This document shows positions 17,431-25,715 of a stretch of 64,000 bases of DNA, piece after piece; position 1 is the stretch's first letter; each line of letters opens with the position of its first letter. This DNA is from Capnocytophaga felis (GTDB lineage Bacteria > Bacteroidota > Bacteroidia > Flavobacteriales > Flavobacteriaceae): positions 124,001 through 188,000 of the forward strand of contig NZ_BLBC01000008.1 of NCBI RefSeq assembly GCF_009684755.1, in the 5' to 3' direction. The notes under the pieces were generated by a model, which was not told the DNA's origin, ran no database searches, and saw nothing but the letters and a program-made list of their open reading frames with translations. The translations under genes were made by a program, and so were the position numbers.

Positions 17431-17952
17431 ATGAAAAGAATTTTACTAATACTAAGTATTTTACTCATTTCGTGCGAAGAGTTAAAAACAATAGTACCAG
17501 CACGCCCAGTAGGTTATTTAACTACCGGAAATGAAATTATTTATGCCCCCAAAAAAGACGTTTATAAAACGGAAGAGATGATAAAAGTAACCTTTTCTTT
17601 CTCACCTATATTGTTAGATGAAAAAGATAAAAGAATACATATTCAGGAAGTTGCAGGTAATTTACCTGAAAAAATAACAGTCAAATTCCCACATTATTAC
17701 AAGGAGAATATTTCAACGGTTCATATCGTTTTAAACGGCAAAAAGTTAGAATCCGCAGGAGAAGTTTCCTTTGTTTATGATAAAGATAAAGACCGCTATA
17801 TTTTAGCTGATAATTTAGCATTTTTGTTTCATAAAAAAGGAACTTACGCACTTTCAAACATATTGGATATGACATCCTTTCAATTTAATTGGGCAAGGAC
17901 TTTATTTATGACAGCATTAGTTGCAGAACAGCAATTAACTATAGAGGAGTAA
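17431..17952 (+). CDS. Lipoprotein of unknown function
   Basis: 173 residues with signal peptide and lipobox LLISC (Cys15) followed by EELK. The mature part looks beta-rich (IIYAPKKDVYKTEEMIKVTFSFSP; STVHIVLNGKKLESAGEVSFVYDKDKDRY), possibly a single Ig-like domain. It starts two bases after the possible frame-shifted extension of the preceding gene and 28 bases before the DUF4374 gene, all rightward. I do not recognise the family; a role with the DUF4374 protein is inferred only from position. Confidence 0.6.
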   Translation: MKRILLILSILLISCEELKTIVPARPVGYLTTGNEIIYAPKKDVYKTEEMIKVTFSFSPILLDEKDKRIHIQEVAGNLPEKITVKFPHYYKENISTVHIVLNGKKLESAGEVSFVYDKDKDRYILADNLAFLFHKKGTYALSNILDMTSFQFNWARTLFMTALVAEQQLTIEE

Positions 17953-17980
17953 AATATATTAACTAAATTAAATTATCAAT

Positions 17981-19288
17981 ATGATGAAAAACAGAAATTT
18001 AACATTAAGAACAGTAGCTTTGGCAGTAGTCGGAGCAGGATTATTGGCAACGGCTTGTAAAAAAGACGATGCTCCGGAATCAATAATTGATGCCAACTTC
18101 CACGTAGCTTACGGGGTTGGCTATGAGAAAAATGCAAGTGCTTATGCAATGCCTTTCAATAGTTTAAAAGAGGGTAATCTCACTTTTGAAGGAAGAGGAA
18201 AAGCTCTTGAAAACACCAGAACTCACCGTTTGTATGGTTCTTCTGACGGGAAAATATTGTATGATTTGGAATATGGTGAAGGAAGAATCGTAAAATATGT
18301 CGTATCAACACCTTCGCAATTATATAATGTAGAAAAAGCTCTTAGCATTACCAATACTATAGGAACGCCATATCCGCGTTGGCGTGTAATTGATGACCGA
18401 AATGCACTTCTTTTTAATGTTGTTTCGAAACACGAAGAAAAGAAATCGGGAGGAATTACCAGCAAAGCGGCTTCAACTTTGCGTATTGTTCATATATCAC
18501 TTCCTGATTTAACCTTAGGTGAGGTGAAAGAGGTAGAGCTTCCGGCAGGTATTTCATCTGACAAATTACCTGACGCTCACATCTGGCGTGTGGATAATGC
18601 CATCATTCACAACGGGAAAGTATATATCGGTACTGCAGTACAAGGTTTTGATGGAACGAAGATTGTGAAAACGCGTCAGTATGGTACGGGTGAGAGCTTG
18701 GTGGCACATCCGGCAACTGCTTTGGTACTTGATTTTCCTTCATTCCAAAATCCGAAAATCACTACCTCTACTTTGGGTAACGGAGAAACTTATGGTTATC
18801 GTGCTCCTTCTTTCTTTACAGATGAAGCAGGTGATGTGTATAACGTAAGTATGGAAGAATCACGTATTTTAAAAATCAATCCGCAAACGGGTGAATATGA
18901 CAATACGTATGATTTTGATTTGGCAAAAGCCTTAGGAATGAATAAAGTAGGCGGAACAGGTATTTTTTATGTGAAAGATGGTATTGCGTATATGCCGTTT
19001 TATGATTCAGAAAAAGGAAGACAACCTGCTGATGCTGCTTGGGGAGTGGCTCGTGTGGATTTGAAAGCCAGAACAGCAATCAAAATGAACTTGCCCGAAA
19101 AACTTTGGTTAAATTACTATCAATCTGCTAAAGTAGGCAAAGACGGTAAGCTTTATATGGCGATTGCTCCTGTTGCAGGTACAGGAAATATTTATATTTT
19201 CGACCCAGCCAAAGCCGACCCCAACGGATTTGAAAAAGGTGCTACACTTCAAGTTTCGGGAGAGGGCTTCTATATGGGAGTATATTAA
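17981..19288 (+). CDS. DUF4374 surface lipoprotein, XusB-like
   Basis: 435 residues: lipobox LLATAC (Cys26) followed directly by KKDD, a clear fit to the Capnocytophaga surface-lipoprotein export signal X-K-(D/E)2. The rest looks like a beta-propeller (repeated FHVAYGVGYEKNASAYAM, HRLYGSSDGKILYDLEYG, YPRWRVIDDRNALLFNV, KVYIGTAVQGFDG blocks). DUF4374 includes XusB, the enterobactin-binding surface lipoprotein that works with the TonB receptor XusA in Bacteroides thetaiotaomicron. Here a TonB receptor lies four genes upstream. The proposed job is capturing a ferric siderophore and handing it to that receptor; the ligand is inferred. A strong terminator follows the gene. Confidence 0.8.
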   Translation: MMKNRNLTLRTVALAVVGAGLLATACKKDDAPESIIDANFHVAYGVGYEKNASAYAMPFNSLKEGNLTFEGRGKALENTRTHRLYGSSDGKILYDLEYGEGRIVKYVVSTPSQLYNVEKALSITNTIGTPYPRWRVIDDRNALLFNVVSKHEEKKSGGITSKAASTLRIVHISLPDLTLGEVKEVELPAGISSDKLPDAHIWRVDNAIIHNGKVYIGTAVQGFDGTKIVKTRQYGTGESLVAHPATALVLDFPSFQNPKITTSTLGNGETYGYRAPSFFTDEAGDVYNVSMEESRILKINPQTGEYDNTYDFDLAKALGMNKVGGTGIFYVKDGIAYMPFYDSEKGRQPADAAWGVARVDLKARTAIKMNLPEKLWLNYYQSAKVGKDGKLYMAIAPVAGTGNIYIFDPAKADPNGFEKGATLQVSGEGFYMGVY

Positions 19289-19313
19289 AGTTTTTACATA
19301 ACAAAGAACTAAG

Positions 19314-19341
19314 AGGCTATCGCAAAGTGATAGCCTTTTTG
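19314..19341 (+). terminator. Terminator after the DUF4374 gene
   Basis: AGGCTATC (19314-19321) pairs with GATAGCCT (19329-19336) around a 7-base loop and is followed by a T-tract. It marks the end of the uptake gene set and separates it from the LacI regulator. Confidence 0.85.
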
Positions 19342-19411
19342 TATTTTCGGGAAAAAGTTGTAATTTTACGGGGTTATTCTTAAAAAAGAAGCTGCGAAAT
19401 AAAAACAAATT

Positions 19412-20425
19412 ATGAAACGAAAAATCACTATAAAGGACATTGCAAAGGAATTGGACGTGAGCGTTTCAACTGTTTCTAAGGCAATTAATGACAGTGATGA
19501 AATCAGTGAAGAAACAAAACAACGCGTAAAAGCCTTGGTGGAACTCTATGATTACAAGCCTAATAGTGTTGCCTTGAGCTTGAAAAGCAAGAAATCCAAA
19601 ACCATAGGGCTTATCATTCCTGAAATTGCACACGATTTCTTTTCAATGGTAGTGAAAGGAATAGAAAGTATTACCAACGAAAAAGGATACAAGATAATTG
19701 CTTGTTTTTCAAACGAATTGCTTGAGCAAGAAGTGAAAAATATTGAAACTTTAGTACAAACAGGCATTGATGGATTCATTGTAGCTCTTTCCAAAGAAAC
19801 ACAACAAAAGAAAGATTACCGACATTTGCGTGAAGTACTCAATCAAGAAATTTCCTTAGTTTTGATTGACCGTGTAGCTCAGGATATTTACTGTGATAAA
19901 GTAATTGTTGATGATGCAATGGCTTCATACAAAGCAGTTAATCATTTGATAAACAGTGGGTATCATCGTATCGGGATATTGACCATACCTGATTACATCA
20001 GTGTGGGGAATTTACGCACACAAGGTTACAAAAATGCGTTGCAAGATGCTAACATATCGGTTGATGAAAATCTGATTTTGGCTATTGAGGATATCCATTC
20101 CGATGGGGAAATATCCGATTTTTTTAACACACGTAAGTTCGATGCTTTATTGTGCAGCAATGAATTTTTAGCAGTAAAAGCTTTGCGAGAAGCTCACGAC
20201 AGAAATATCAAAGTGCCTGAGCAGCTGGGAGTTGTAACTTTTGCAGACGGGTTTTTGGCAAAAAATTCATATCCGAAACTTACAGCAATTGACCAACACG
20301 GAATAGAGATTGGTAAAAAAGCCGCAGAACTTCTCATAGAAAGAACCGAAAGTAAGGATAAGGAGCGAAATTATCGGACAGAAATAATAAAAACCTCATT
20401 AGTAGTCAGAGAATCAACAAGGTAA
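19412..20425 (+). CDS. LacI-family transcriptional regulator
   Basis: 337 residues with an N-terminal LacI helix-turn-helix (ITIKDIAKELDVSVSTVSKAIN, residues 4-25, quoted in parts: TIKDIAKELDVS and VSTVSKAIN), the hinge VALSLKSKKSKTIGLIIPE, and a periplasmic-binding-protein-like sensor domain to about 330. Such regulators usually answer to sugars or nucleosides. No operator palindrome was recognised near it, and no sugar gene is adjacent; the nearest glycosidase genes (GH20, GH92) lie 2-9 kb away. Its targets are unknown. pth follows 59 bases downstream on the same strand. Confidence 0.92.
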   Translation: MKRKITIKDIAKELDVSVSTVSKAINDSDEISEETKQRVKALVELYDYKPNSVALSLKSKKSKTIGLIIPEIAHDFFSMVVKGIESITNEKGYKIIACFSNELLEQEVKNIETLVQTGIDGFIVALSKETQQKKDYRHLREVLNQEISLVLIDRVAQDIYCDKVIVDDAMASYKAVNHLINSGYHRIGILTIPDYISVGNLRTQGYKNALQDANISVDENLILAIEDIHSDGEISDFFNTRKFDALLCSNEFLAVKALREAHDRNIKVPEQLGVVTFADGFLAKNSYPKLTAIDQHGIEIGKKAAELLIERTESKDKERNYRTEIIKTSLVVRESTR

Positions 20426-20484
20426 TGAATATGTAGAGATATTCTGAATGATTTCAGAAAGTATTTATTAGTAGTTTAAAACAA

Positions 20485-21051
20485 ATGAAGAAATATTTAA
20501 TAGCAGGGTTAGGAAATATCGGGTTGGAATATAAAAATACACGTCATAATATTGGTTTTAAGGTAGTTGACCATTTGGCAGAAAAGCATAACGTTACCTT
20601 TACCACGCAAAGATTAGGCGATATTGCCGAATTAAAGCATAAAGGGCGTACTTTCATTCTGTTAAAACCTTCTACTTATATGAATCTCAGCGGAAAAGCG
20701 GTTCGTTATTGGTTGGAGAAAGAAAATATCCCTATTGAAAATTTATTGGTTGTTACCGACGATTTGAACTTAGCTTTCGGAACTATTCGGATAAAAGGAA
20801 AGGGAAGTGACGGAGGGCATAACGGACTTAAAGATATTCAAGCACAACTTGAAACTACTGCGTATGCACGTTTCCGCTTCGGGATAAGTAATGATTTCAC
20901 AAAAGGAAAACAAGTGGATTATGTTCTGGGGCAATGGAACGAAGAAGAGGAAAAATTACTTACGGAACGTTTGGAAAAAAGTGCCGAAGCAGTGCTTTCG
21001 TTTGGCTTGGCGGGACTCAACATCACGATGAACACATTTAACAACAAATAA
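20485..21051 (+). CDS. pth: Peptidyl-tRNA hydrolase
   Basis: Releases tRNA from stalled peptidyl-tRNA. 188 residues, normal for the bacterial Pth family. The N-terminal signature [18 protein letters not shown] covers residues 8-25 with catalytic His21; [19 protein letters not shown] and the [12 protein letters not shown] segment follow in the usual order. It lies between the LacI regulator and a small membrane protein gene (34-base gap), all rightward. Confidence 0.97.
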   Translation: MKKYLIAGLGNIGLEYKNTRHNIGFKVVDHLAEKHNVTFTTQRLGDIAELKHKGRTFILLKPSTYMNLSGKAVRYWLEKENIPIENLLVVTDDLNLAFGTIRIKGKGSDGGHNGLKDIQAQLETTAYARFRFGISNDFTKGKQVDYVLGQWNEEEEKLLTERLEKSAEAVLSFGLAGLNITMNTFNNK

Positions 21052-21085
21052 ATATATCAACATCGGGCTAAATAAATGTAATACA

Positions 21086-21547
21086 ATGGCTTTACATCAC
21101 GTATATTTAATCATTCATCTGCTTGCTGCAACTATCTGGGTAGGAGGGCATTTGGTACTTGCAATTGGTTTTTTGCCCAAAGCATTGAAAAATAAAGATT
21201 TCGGCTATATTCAAAAATTTGAGAAAACATATGAACCCATCGGGATGCCTTCGCTTCTGTTGCTGGTCGTTACCGGAATTTTGATGACTTATAATTTTGG
21301 TGCAGGAATTGGAAGTTGGTTTTCATTTTCTTCATCTATTGAAACGGTTGTTTCCTTGAAAATCACTTGTTTGCTGATATCAGTTTGCTTTGCCATAAGT
21401 GCTCAAACTCGTGTGCTGCCTCAATTACGTAAAGGAAACATTAAAAAACTACCTGAAATGGCATTTCATATCATTTCTGTAACTATTTTGGGAGTAATGA
21501 TGGTTATTTTAGGAAGTTTTGTTCGTTACGGAGGAATCAATCTGTAA
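21086..21547 (+). CDS. CopD-like four-helix membrane protein
   Basis: 153 residues with four predicted membrane helices (about 5-27, 50-70, 85-105, 128-148). The N-terminal HHVYLIIHLLAATIWVGGHLVL, with spaced His residues in helix 1, is typical of the CopD/DUF2214-like family, which carries haem or copper ligands. Related proteins are annotated as copper resistance protein CopD, but transport of copper is not proven for this short form. It follows pth by 34 bases. No copper chaperone or CopC gene is next to it. Confidence 0.7.
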   Translation: MALHHVYLIIHLLAATIWVGGHLVLAIGFLPKALKNKDFGYIQKFEKTYEPIGMPSLLLLVVTGILMTYNFGAGIGSWFSFSSSIETVVSLKITCLLISVCFAISAQTRVLPQLRKGNIKKLPEMAFHIISVTILGVMMVILGSFVRYGGINL

Positions 21548-21632
21548 CTGAAATGACTCGAAAAAGTTTCCTTTAGTACAAAATTAAGAAGTGATGCAAA
21601 AAGTATAATGTCTTAAAAAAAGAGGATATTTC

Positions 21633-21724
21633 TGTCAGGCTGAGCGAAGTCGAAGCCCCATTATTAAAAGGCTTCGATGCACATACTCAGTTCCAAGTCT
21701 TCGCTGACTTCGCTCAGCCTGACA
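21633..21724. repeat. Long inverted repeat with CTGAGCGAAGTCGAAG core
   Basis: A perfect 19-bp inverted repeat, TGTCAGGCTGAGCGAAGTC (21633-21651) and its complement (21706-21724), encloses a second hairpin TCGAAGCC (21650-21657)/GGCTTCGA (21670-21677). The core word is, from memory, a widely scattered intergenic repeat in Bacteroidota and other phyla. It lies between the convergent CopD-like gene and the GH20 gene, where it may also act as a transcription terminator. Confidence 0.85.
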
Positions 21725-21783
21725 ATCAAAACTATCATCATACTTTATAACACGACCCCAAAATGAATTCCTTCATAGGTGTT

Positions 21784-23850
21784 TTACAAAATATTAACTT
21801 TCAGGTTTTTGATTCGTCCTTGGAAGCTATTTTTGTCGGGGCTTCCGATGTATTGCAATGGAAAGATAAGCGTTTGCTGAATGTATATTTTGTTTTTTCC
21901 GTTATCGGTGCTGTGCGTTTTTCCTTCCAATCTTTCGGATTGCTTGCCGTTTACGTATAATGTAGTGCCTTTGTAATCGCCCGAAATCCCAAAATCGTAC
22001 CATTTTCCGAAATCGAATTTTTCTGCAAAATAATAAGTATATCCATCACGACTAAAACCGATTTGAAACCGATTACCTTCTTTTTTAATGATGACTTTAC
22101 TATCACGTCCTTCAAAAAGTGTGCCTCCATCGATAGTTTTTTCTGACAGAAACAAGCTGAAATCCGTACGATAATCGTACCCGATTTCCAAAATAGGCGT
22201 TTTAATAAAACTTTCTTTTGACTTGAAAATAAGTGAATTATCTTTCTTATTAATAGAAATCTTGTTTCGTTGTAATTCGTTATATTCGTTTCCAGAAAAA
22301 TCCTTTTCTTTTTTGGAATTCAGCTGGTAGTGCAGTACCAAATCCGTTTTGGAAGGTACTCTTCCGCTTAAATTCACCTGCGGAGCTTCTCCCATTCGGT
22401 CGGAAAGTTTTTTGAAAGTATCAAAATTTACAGAAGTGTTGCGTTTCCACATCTTTTCAGCCAATACTTTCACTGCCGGAAGCGTGCGAATGTGTACGTC
22501 TTGCTGGCTGATGCCGTTTCCGCAGTGGTCGTTCCATACGGCGAACATTCCGCCAAGAAGCCCTTTTGTGCCTTCAGCGAGCGTTTCTTTCCGATTTACT
22601 TTTTCGGGTGTCCATTCTTCATAAAGCCATTTTTCATCCAGAAAATCACGATAATAACCTGCTGCCGGCACAATATAAAGCCACGTGTCGCAGGTAGAAA
22701 TGAGTTTGTAACCGTCTTTTAGTGAAAGTTCGGGGTCAACCCAATCATATGACCACGCATTTACGATTACATTTTCCGAATGTACGGGAGTTTCGCCTTT
22801 AAGCCAACGCAGTCCGCCCCACATTCGTACGTTTTTGCCTAATTTCTGAATGTATTTTAGGTATCTGTCCGTAAATTCGCGGTATTTTTCCGACTCGCGT
22901 TTGTCGTATTCGTCCGTCCCGATATGAACATCAGCACCCACAAATACAGGATTTTCTCCGCTTAAATATTCGGCATAAAGGGCATCGACAAACTTGTAAG
23001 TTTCAGGATGATACAAATCCAAATGGTCTCTACCGTATTTGTCGCTTCCTATTTCGGGTTTGTAATGGGTAAAAGCCAGTGAATGGGCGGGCACGTCAAT
23101 TTCGGGAATTACATTCACGCCGTAAAGCATTCCCATTCGTTGTAACTCACGAAATTCATCTTTGGTATAATGCCCGTCTTTGGCTGCAAGTCCCGGAAAA
23201 ACATCACTTTGCAGACGAAAAGCCGAATAGGTTTTGTCCCAATCATCGTTGTAGAAAACCTTAAAACCGTTGTCGTTCAGGTGAATTTGAAATTCGTTGA
23301 TTTTGTAATATGACAGAATTTTGATGTAATCTTTTAAATAATCAATAGTGAAGAATTTACGTCCTACATCGAGCATAAATCCGCGATGGGAATACATCGG
23401 AAAATCGTTAATTGTTCCCTTCGGAAGACTCGTACCTCCGTTTTCGAGCATTTGTAAGAGCGTTCGAGTTGCCCAAAAGATTCCTTTTGTGTTTGAAGCT
23501 GTTACGGTAATATTTTCATCAATGTCGATACGATAACCTTCCTCAGGAATAGACGTGTCGCTACTCAACGTAAAAAAAATATAACTTGACTGAGGTTGTA
23601 CAAATTTGAATTGGTTGCGGATGCCATATTCCGTTCGTAAATCATTGATAAATACTGAAATGTAACTTTTCAATTGCGGAAAATTTTTATCGACAATAAT
23701 TTGAGTGTTTTGCGAGAGGACAAAAAAACCTGTTTTTCCTTCCCATTGTTGTACGGACGGAATCACTTTTGGTTTTGGGTTGGTTTGTTGGGCTTTTGCC
23801 AATCCTATGCAAAAAAGCGGTAAAGCAAGTAAAAAGATGTGTAGTTTCAT
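21784..23850 (-). CDS. GH20 beta-N-acetylhexosaminidase with C-terminal LamG-like domain
   Basis: Removes terminal GlcNAc or GalNAc from glycans. 688 residues from the chosen start, which gives a good signal peptide (MKLHIFLLALPLFCIGLAKA); an upstream in-frame ATG at 23913 lies beyond the promoter -7 box and is rejected. A GH20b domain covers about 25-145, the catalytic barrel follows, with the HIGTDEYD motif carrying the catalytic Asp-Glu pair near residues 310-311 and the NAWSYDW segment after it. The last ~170 residues (from VLHYQLNS) look like a concanavalin/LamG-type domain. The protein is exported, and host N-glycans or mucins are likely targets. Confidence 0.93.
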   Translation of the reverse strand: MKLHIFLLALPLFCIGLAKAQQTNPKPKVIPSVQQWEGKTGFFVLSQNTQIIVDKNFPQLKSYISVFINDLRTEYGIRNQFKFVQPQSSYIFFTLSSDTSIPEEGYRIDIDENITVTASNTKGIFWATRTLLQMLENGGTSLPKGTINDFPMYSHRGFMLDVGRKFFTIDYLKDYIKILSYYKINEFQIHLNDNGFKVFYNDDWDKTYSAFRLQSDVFPGLAAKDGHYTKDEFRELQRMGMLYGVNVIPEIDVPAHSLAFTHYKPEIGSDKYGRDHLDLYHPETYKFVDALYAEYLSGENPVFVGADVHIGTDEYDKRESEKYREFTDRYLKYIQKLGKNVRMWGGLRWLKGETPVHSENVIVNAWSYDWVDPELSLKDGYKLISTCDTWLYIVPAAGYYRDFLDEKWLYEEWTPEKVNRKETLAEGTKGLLGGMFAVWNDHCGNGISQQDVHIRTLPAVKVLAEKMWKRNTSVNFDTFKKLSDRMGEAPQVNLSGRVPSKTDLVLHYQLNSKKEKDFSGNEYNELQRNKISINKKDNSLIFKSKESFIKTPILEIGYDYRTDFSLFLSEKTIDGGTLFEGRDSKVIIKKEGNRFQIGFSRDGYTYYFAEKFDFGKWYDFGISGDYKGTTLYVNGKQSERLEGKTHSTDNGKNKIYIQQTLIFPLQYIGSPDKNSFQGRIKNLKVNIL

Positions 23851-23890
23851 AATAAATATTGGTTTCGTATTATGGCAAAACGCCAAGCCA

Positions 23891-23921
23891 CAAAGATAAT
23901 GAAACCCCACCACAGAAGCAA
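23891..23921 (-). promoter_or_regulatory. GH20 gene promoter
   Basis: Minus-strand TTG (23919-23921), 20-base spacer, then TATCTTTG (23891-23898). The box lies 40 bases before the ATG at 23850, so the GH20 gene can be transcribed separately from the cytolysin-like gene upstream. Confidence 0.6.
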
Positions 23922-23965
23922 AAGTTCAAGGTGTAAAAAGAAAAATACAAGAGGATAAATACAGA

Positions 23966-24003
23966 AAAACCTTCAACAGAGAAGATGCTCCGTTAAAGGT
24001 TTT
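23966..24003 (-). terminator. Hairpin after the cytolysin-like gene
   Basis: AAAACCTTCAAC (23966-23977) pairs with GTTAAAGGTTTT (23992-24003) with one mismatch and a 14-base loop, about 30 bases after the stop codon. Confidence 0.6.
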
Positions 24004-24035
24004 ACTCAAAATAAATCACACAATTTCAGTGTTTT

Positions 24036-25553
24036 CTATTCTGATTTTGGATTATGAAGACCTATTTTTAAAATATATTTTTCCTCTTTGTCTTTTAAAA
24101 CCAAAGGTGTGTTGTCAATATCAAACAAGTGTTGTCCGTCTTGAAGTGGCTCAAGAGTTTTCAATAGGCTTTCAGAAGAAGGCAAATCAAAGATTATCTT
24201 TTCTTGTCCATCGTTTCGGTTAAATTCTATTGATAGTTGTTCTCCTCTTTCATAAGCCGAAACACTTATGGTAGTACTTCCTCCTCCATCAAAGAAAAAT
24301 TCGTTTTCTGAAGAATCTTTTTTCTTATTCAATCTTTTCAAAAATCCTCGTCCTGTATGAGTGGATTCTCCTGCAATAGTTTGCAAATTATTTTTTACAA
24401 TCAAATTGAAGCTGATTCTTCCTGTGTCAAATTTTTTGAAATATTTTGAATAGATAACCGTTCTGAAAGTTTCGTTTGTACCTAACTCTCTTAATTTGTA
24501 AGCAATTGGAATACCTGGATTTTCTTTGTTATAATTTGCTCCTTCTTTTACAAATTTTTTGATTTGCTCAATATCCGTGATTGCTTCTCCACCAAGTTGG
24601 GCATTTCCTCCTAAAACACGTCCGGTAATTTTTGATGTTTTATTTAAATCATTGTATGCTGTTTCTGCATTAGCATCAAATTTTCCGCCTAAAATTGACG
24701 CATTGATTTTTGCTTGAGCTTCTTTTTTAGTTAAAGTTGTTTCAATTCCTAAAAGCAGAACACGTCCCATTTTAATAGATGAAATGTAAACCGGTTTTAC
24801 ATCACCGAAAGCTGTTTGGTAGTCGAAATCTTCCGAGAAGAAATCAGAAGCTTTTGAAGGAATATCAAGATCCACGGTGTAGAAAACTTGCTGAATTTTT
24901 ACCAAAAAACGTGTTTTTTCTTTATCGTAATTAAAACCTGCACTTGCACTTACTTTGGCTGCCGTACCGTTATAGCTACCTCCCAAAGCAATTTTTAGGT
25001 GTTGCTCATCGTGTACTTCTTCAAATGTGTATGAAATGTTCGCTGGAGGAAGCTGGAATTCCTTTTCTAACAAACCGCTTATTGCAGTTCGTACGGTTGA
25101 AAGTTTTGGGTTGTCAATAGTAACAGAAGGATTTGTACCTTCTTTTCCTTGTAGGGAAACAGATAGTGTTATAGGTTTTCTTGGGGCTGCAATGGGTAAG
25201 TACGAACCATCAATTACGGTTCTGGCTTTTACCAAAGCTCCGGGATAGAAAATTTCTTGGTCGTCAGAAAATAAAAGTTGTTCTTCAAACTGTTTTGCTT
25301 GTTCGTATTGTTCTCCTTCTCCTGAAACAGCCAGCCTTCTGGCAAACATTGCACCTGCCGGTCTTGATGAGGATGGAGTTACCAATCTTTCCGAAAAAGG
25401 AGCGATTTGCTCAACAGAAGGTAACGAACGGACAAATCCGTTTATATTTTCAACGGCATTTGAATTGTCAGCATTCTCTGCTTTTTGACAAGAAAAAAGT
25501 ACTGCTGATGACAAAGCAAGTAAACCTGCTTTTACTGAAATTTGTGTTTGCAT
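24036..25553 (-). CDS. Cholesterol-dependent-cytolysin-like (CDCL) lipoprotein
   Basis: A 505-residue pore-forming-toxin homologue. Lipobox LFSC gives a lipidated Cys22 followed by QKAEN. CDC family blocks appear in order: FYPGALVKAR (102-111), KPVYISSIKMGR (253-264) with GIETT following, VLGGNAQLGG (313-322), and the stretch from FVKEGANYNKENPGIPIAY (334-352), closely paralleling KEGSRFTADHPGLPISY-type segments of classical CDCs. The C-terminal part (about 378-505) stands where CDC domain 4 would be but lacks the Trp-rich undecapeptide, and Cys22 is the only cysteine, so cholesterol binding is not expected. Bacteroidota CDCLs are reported as proteolytically activated, some as antibacterial two-component pores. 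No second CDCL gene is adjacent. Confidence 0.88.
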   Translation of the reverse strand: MQTQISVKAGLLALSSAVLFSCQKAENADNSNAVENINGFVRSLPSVEQIAPFSERLVTPSSSRPAGAMFARRLAVSGEGEQYEQAKQFEEQLLFSDDQEIFYPGALVKARTVIDGSYLPIAAPRKPITLSVSLQGKEGTNPSVTIDNPKLSTVRTAISGLLEKEFQLPPANISYTFEEVHDEQHLKIALGGSYNGTAAKVSASAGFNYDKEKTRFLVKIQQVFYTVDLDIPSKASDFFSEDFDYQTAFGDVKPVYISSIKMGRVLLLGIETTLTKKEAQAKINASILGGKFDANAETAYNDLNKTSKITGRVLGGNAQLGGEAITDIEQIKKFVKEGANYNKENPGIPIAYKLRELGTNETFRTVIYSKYFKKFDTGRISFNLIVKNNLQTIAGESTHTGRGFLKRLNKKKDSSENEFFFDGGGSTTISVSAYERGEQLSIEFNRNDGQEKIIFDLPSSESLLKTLEPLQDGQHLFDIDNTPLVLKDKEEKYILKIGLHNPKSE

Positions 25554-25587
25554 ATAATATAATTTAATTATTAATTTTCGTTGTTTT

Positions 25588-25611
25588 TTTACAGTTTGTT
25601 ATTGCTGTAAA
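25588..25611 (-). promoter_or_regulatory. Inverted repeat in the leader of the CDC-like gene
   Basis: TTTACAG (25588-25594) and CTGTAAA (25605-25611) form a 7-bp inverted repeat with a 10-base spacer, 35 bases upstream of the start codon. It could be an operator or an mRNA hairpin. A near-match -7 box (TTACTTTG) occurs further upstream on the minus strand near 25683. Confidence 0.35.
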
Positions 25612-25715
25612 GTGAGTTATTAAATTGTTAGTAGTAGTATTTATATGCGTTGTGAATGTTTTTCGGTTTATATGCGAAACCACAAAGTAATTTAGTAAAA
25701 GAGTTGATGATGAGT

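Noticed and set aside
23851-23913. Longer GH20 start at 23913
   Set aside because: It lies upstream of the -7 box (23891-23898) and would bury the clear signal peptide 21 residues inside the protein.
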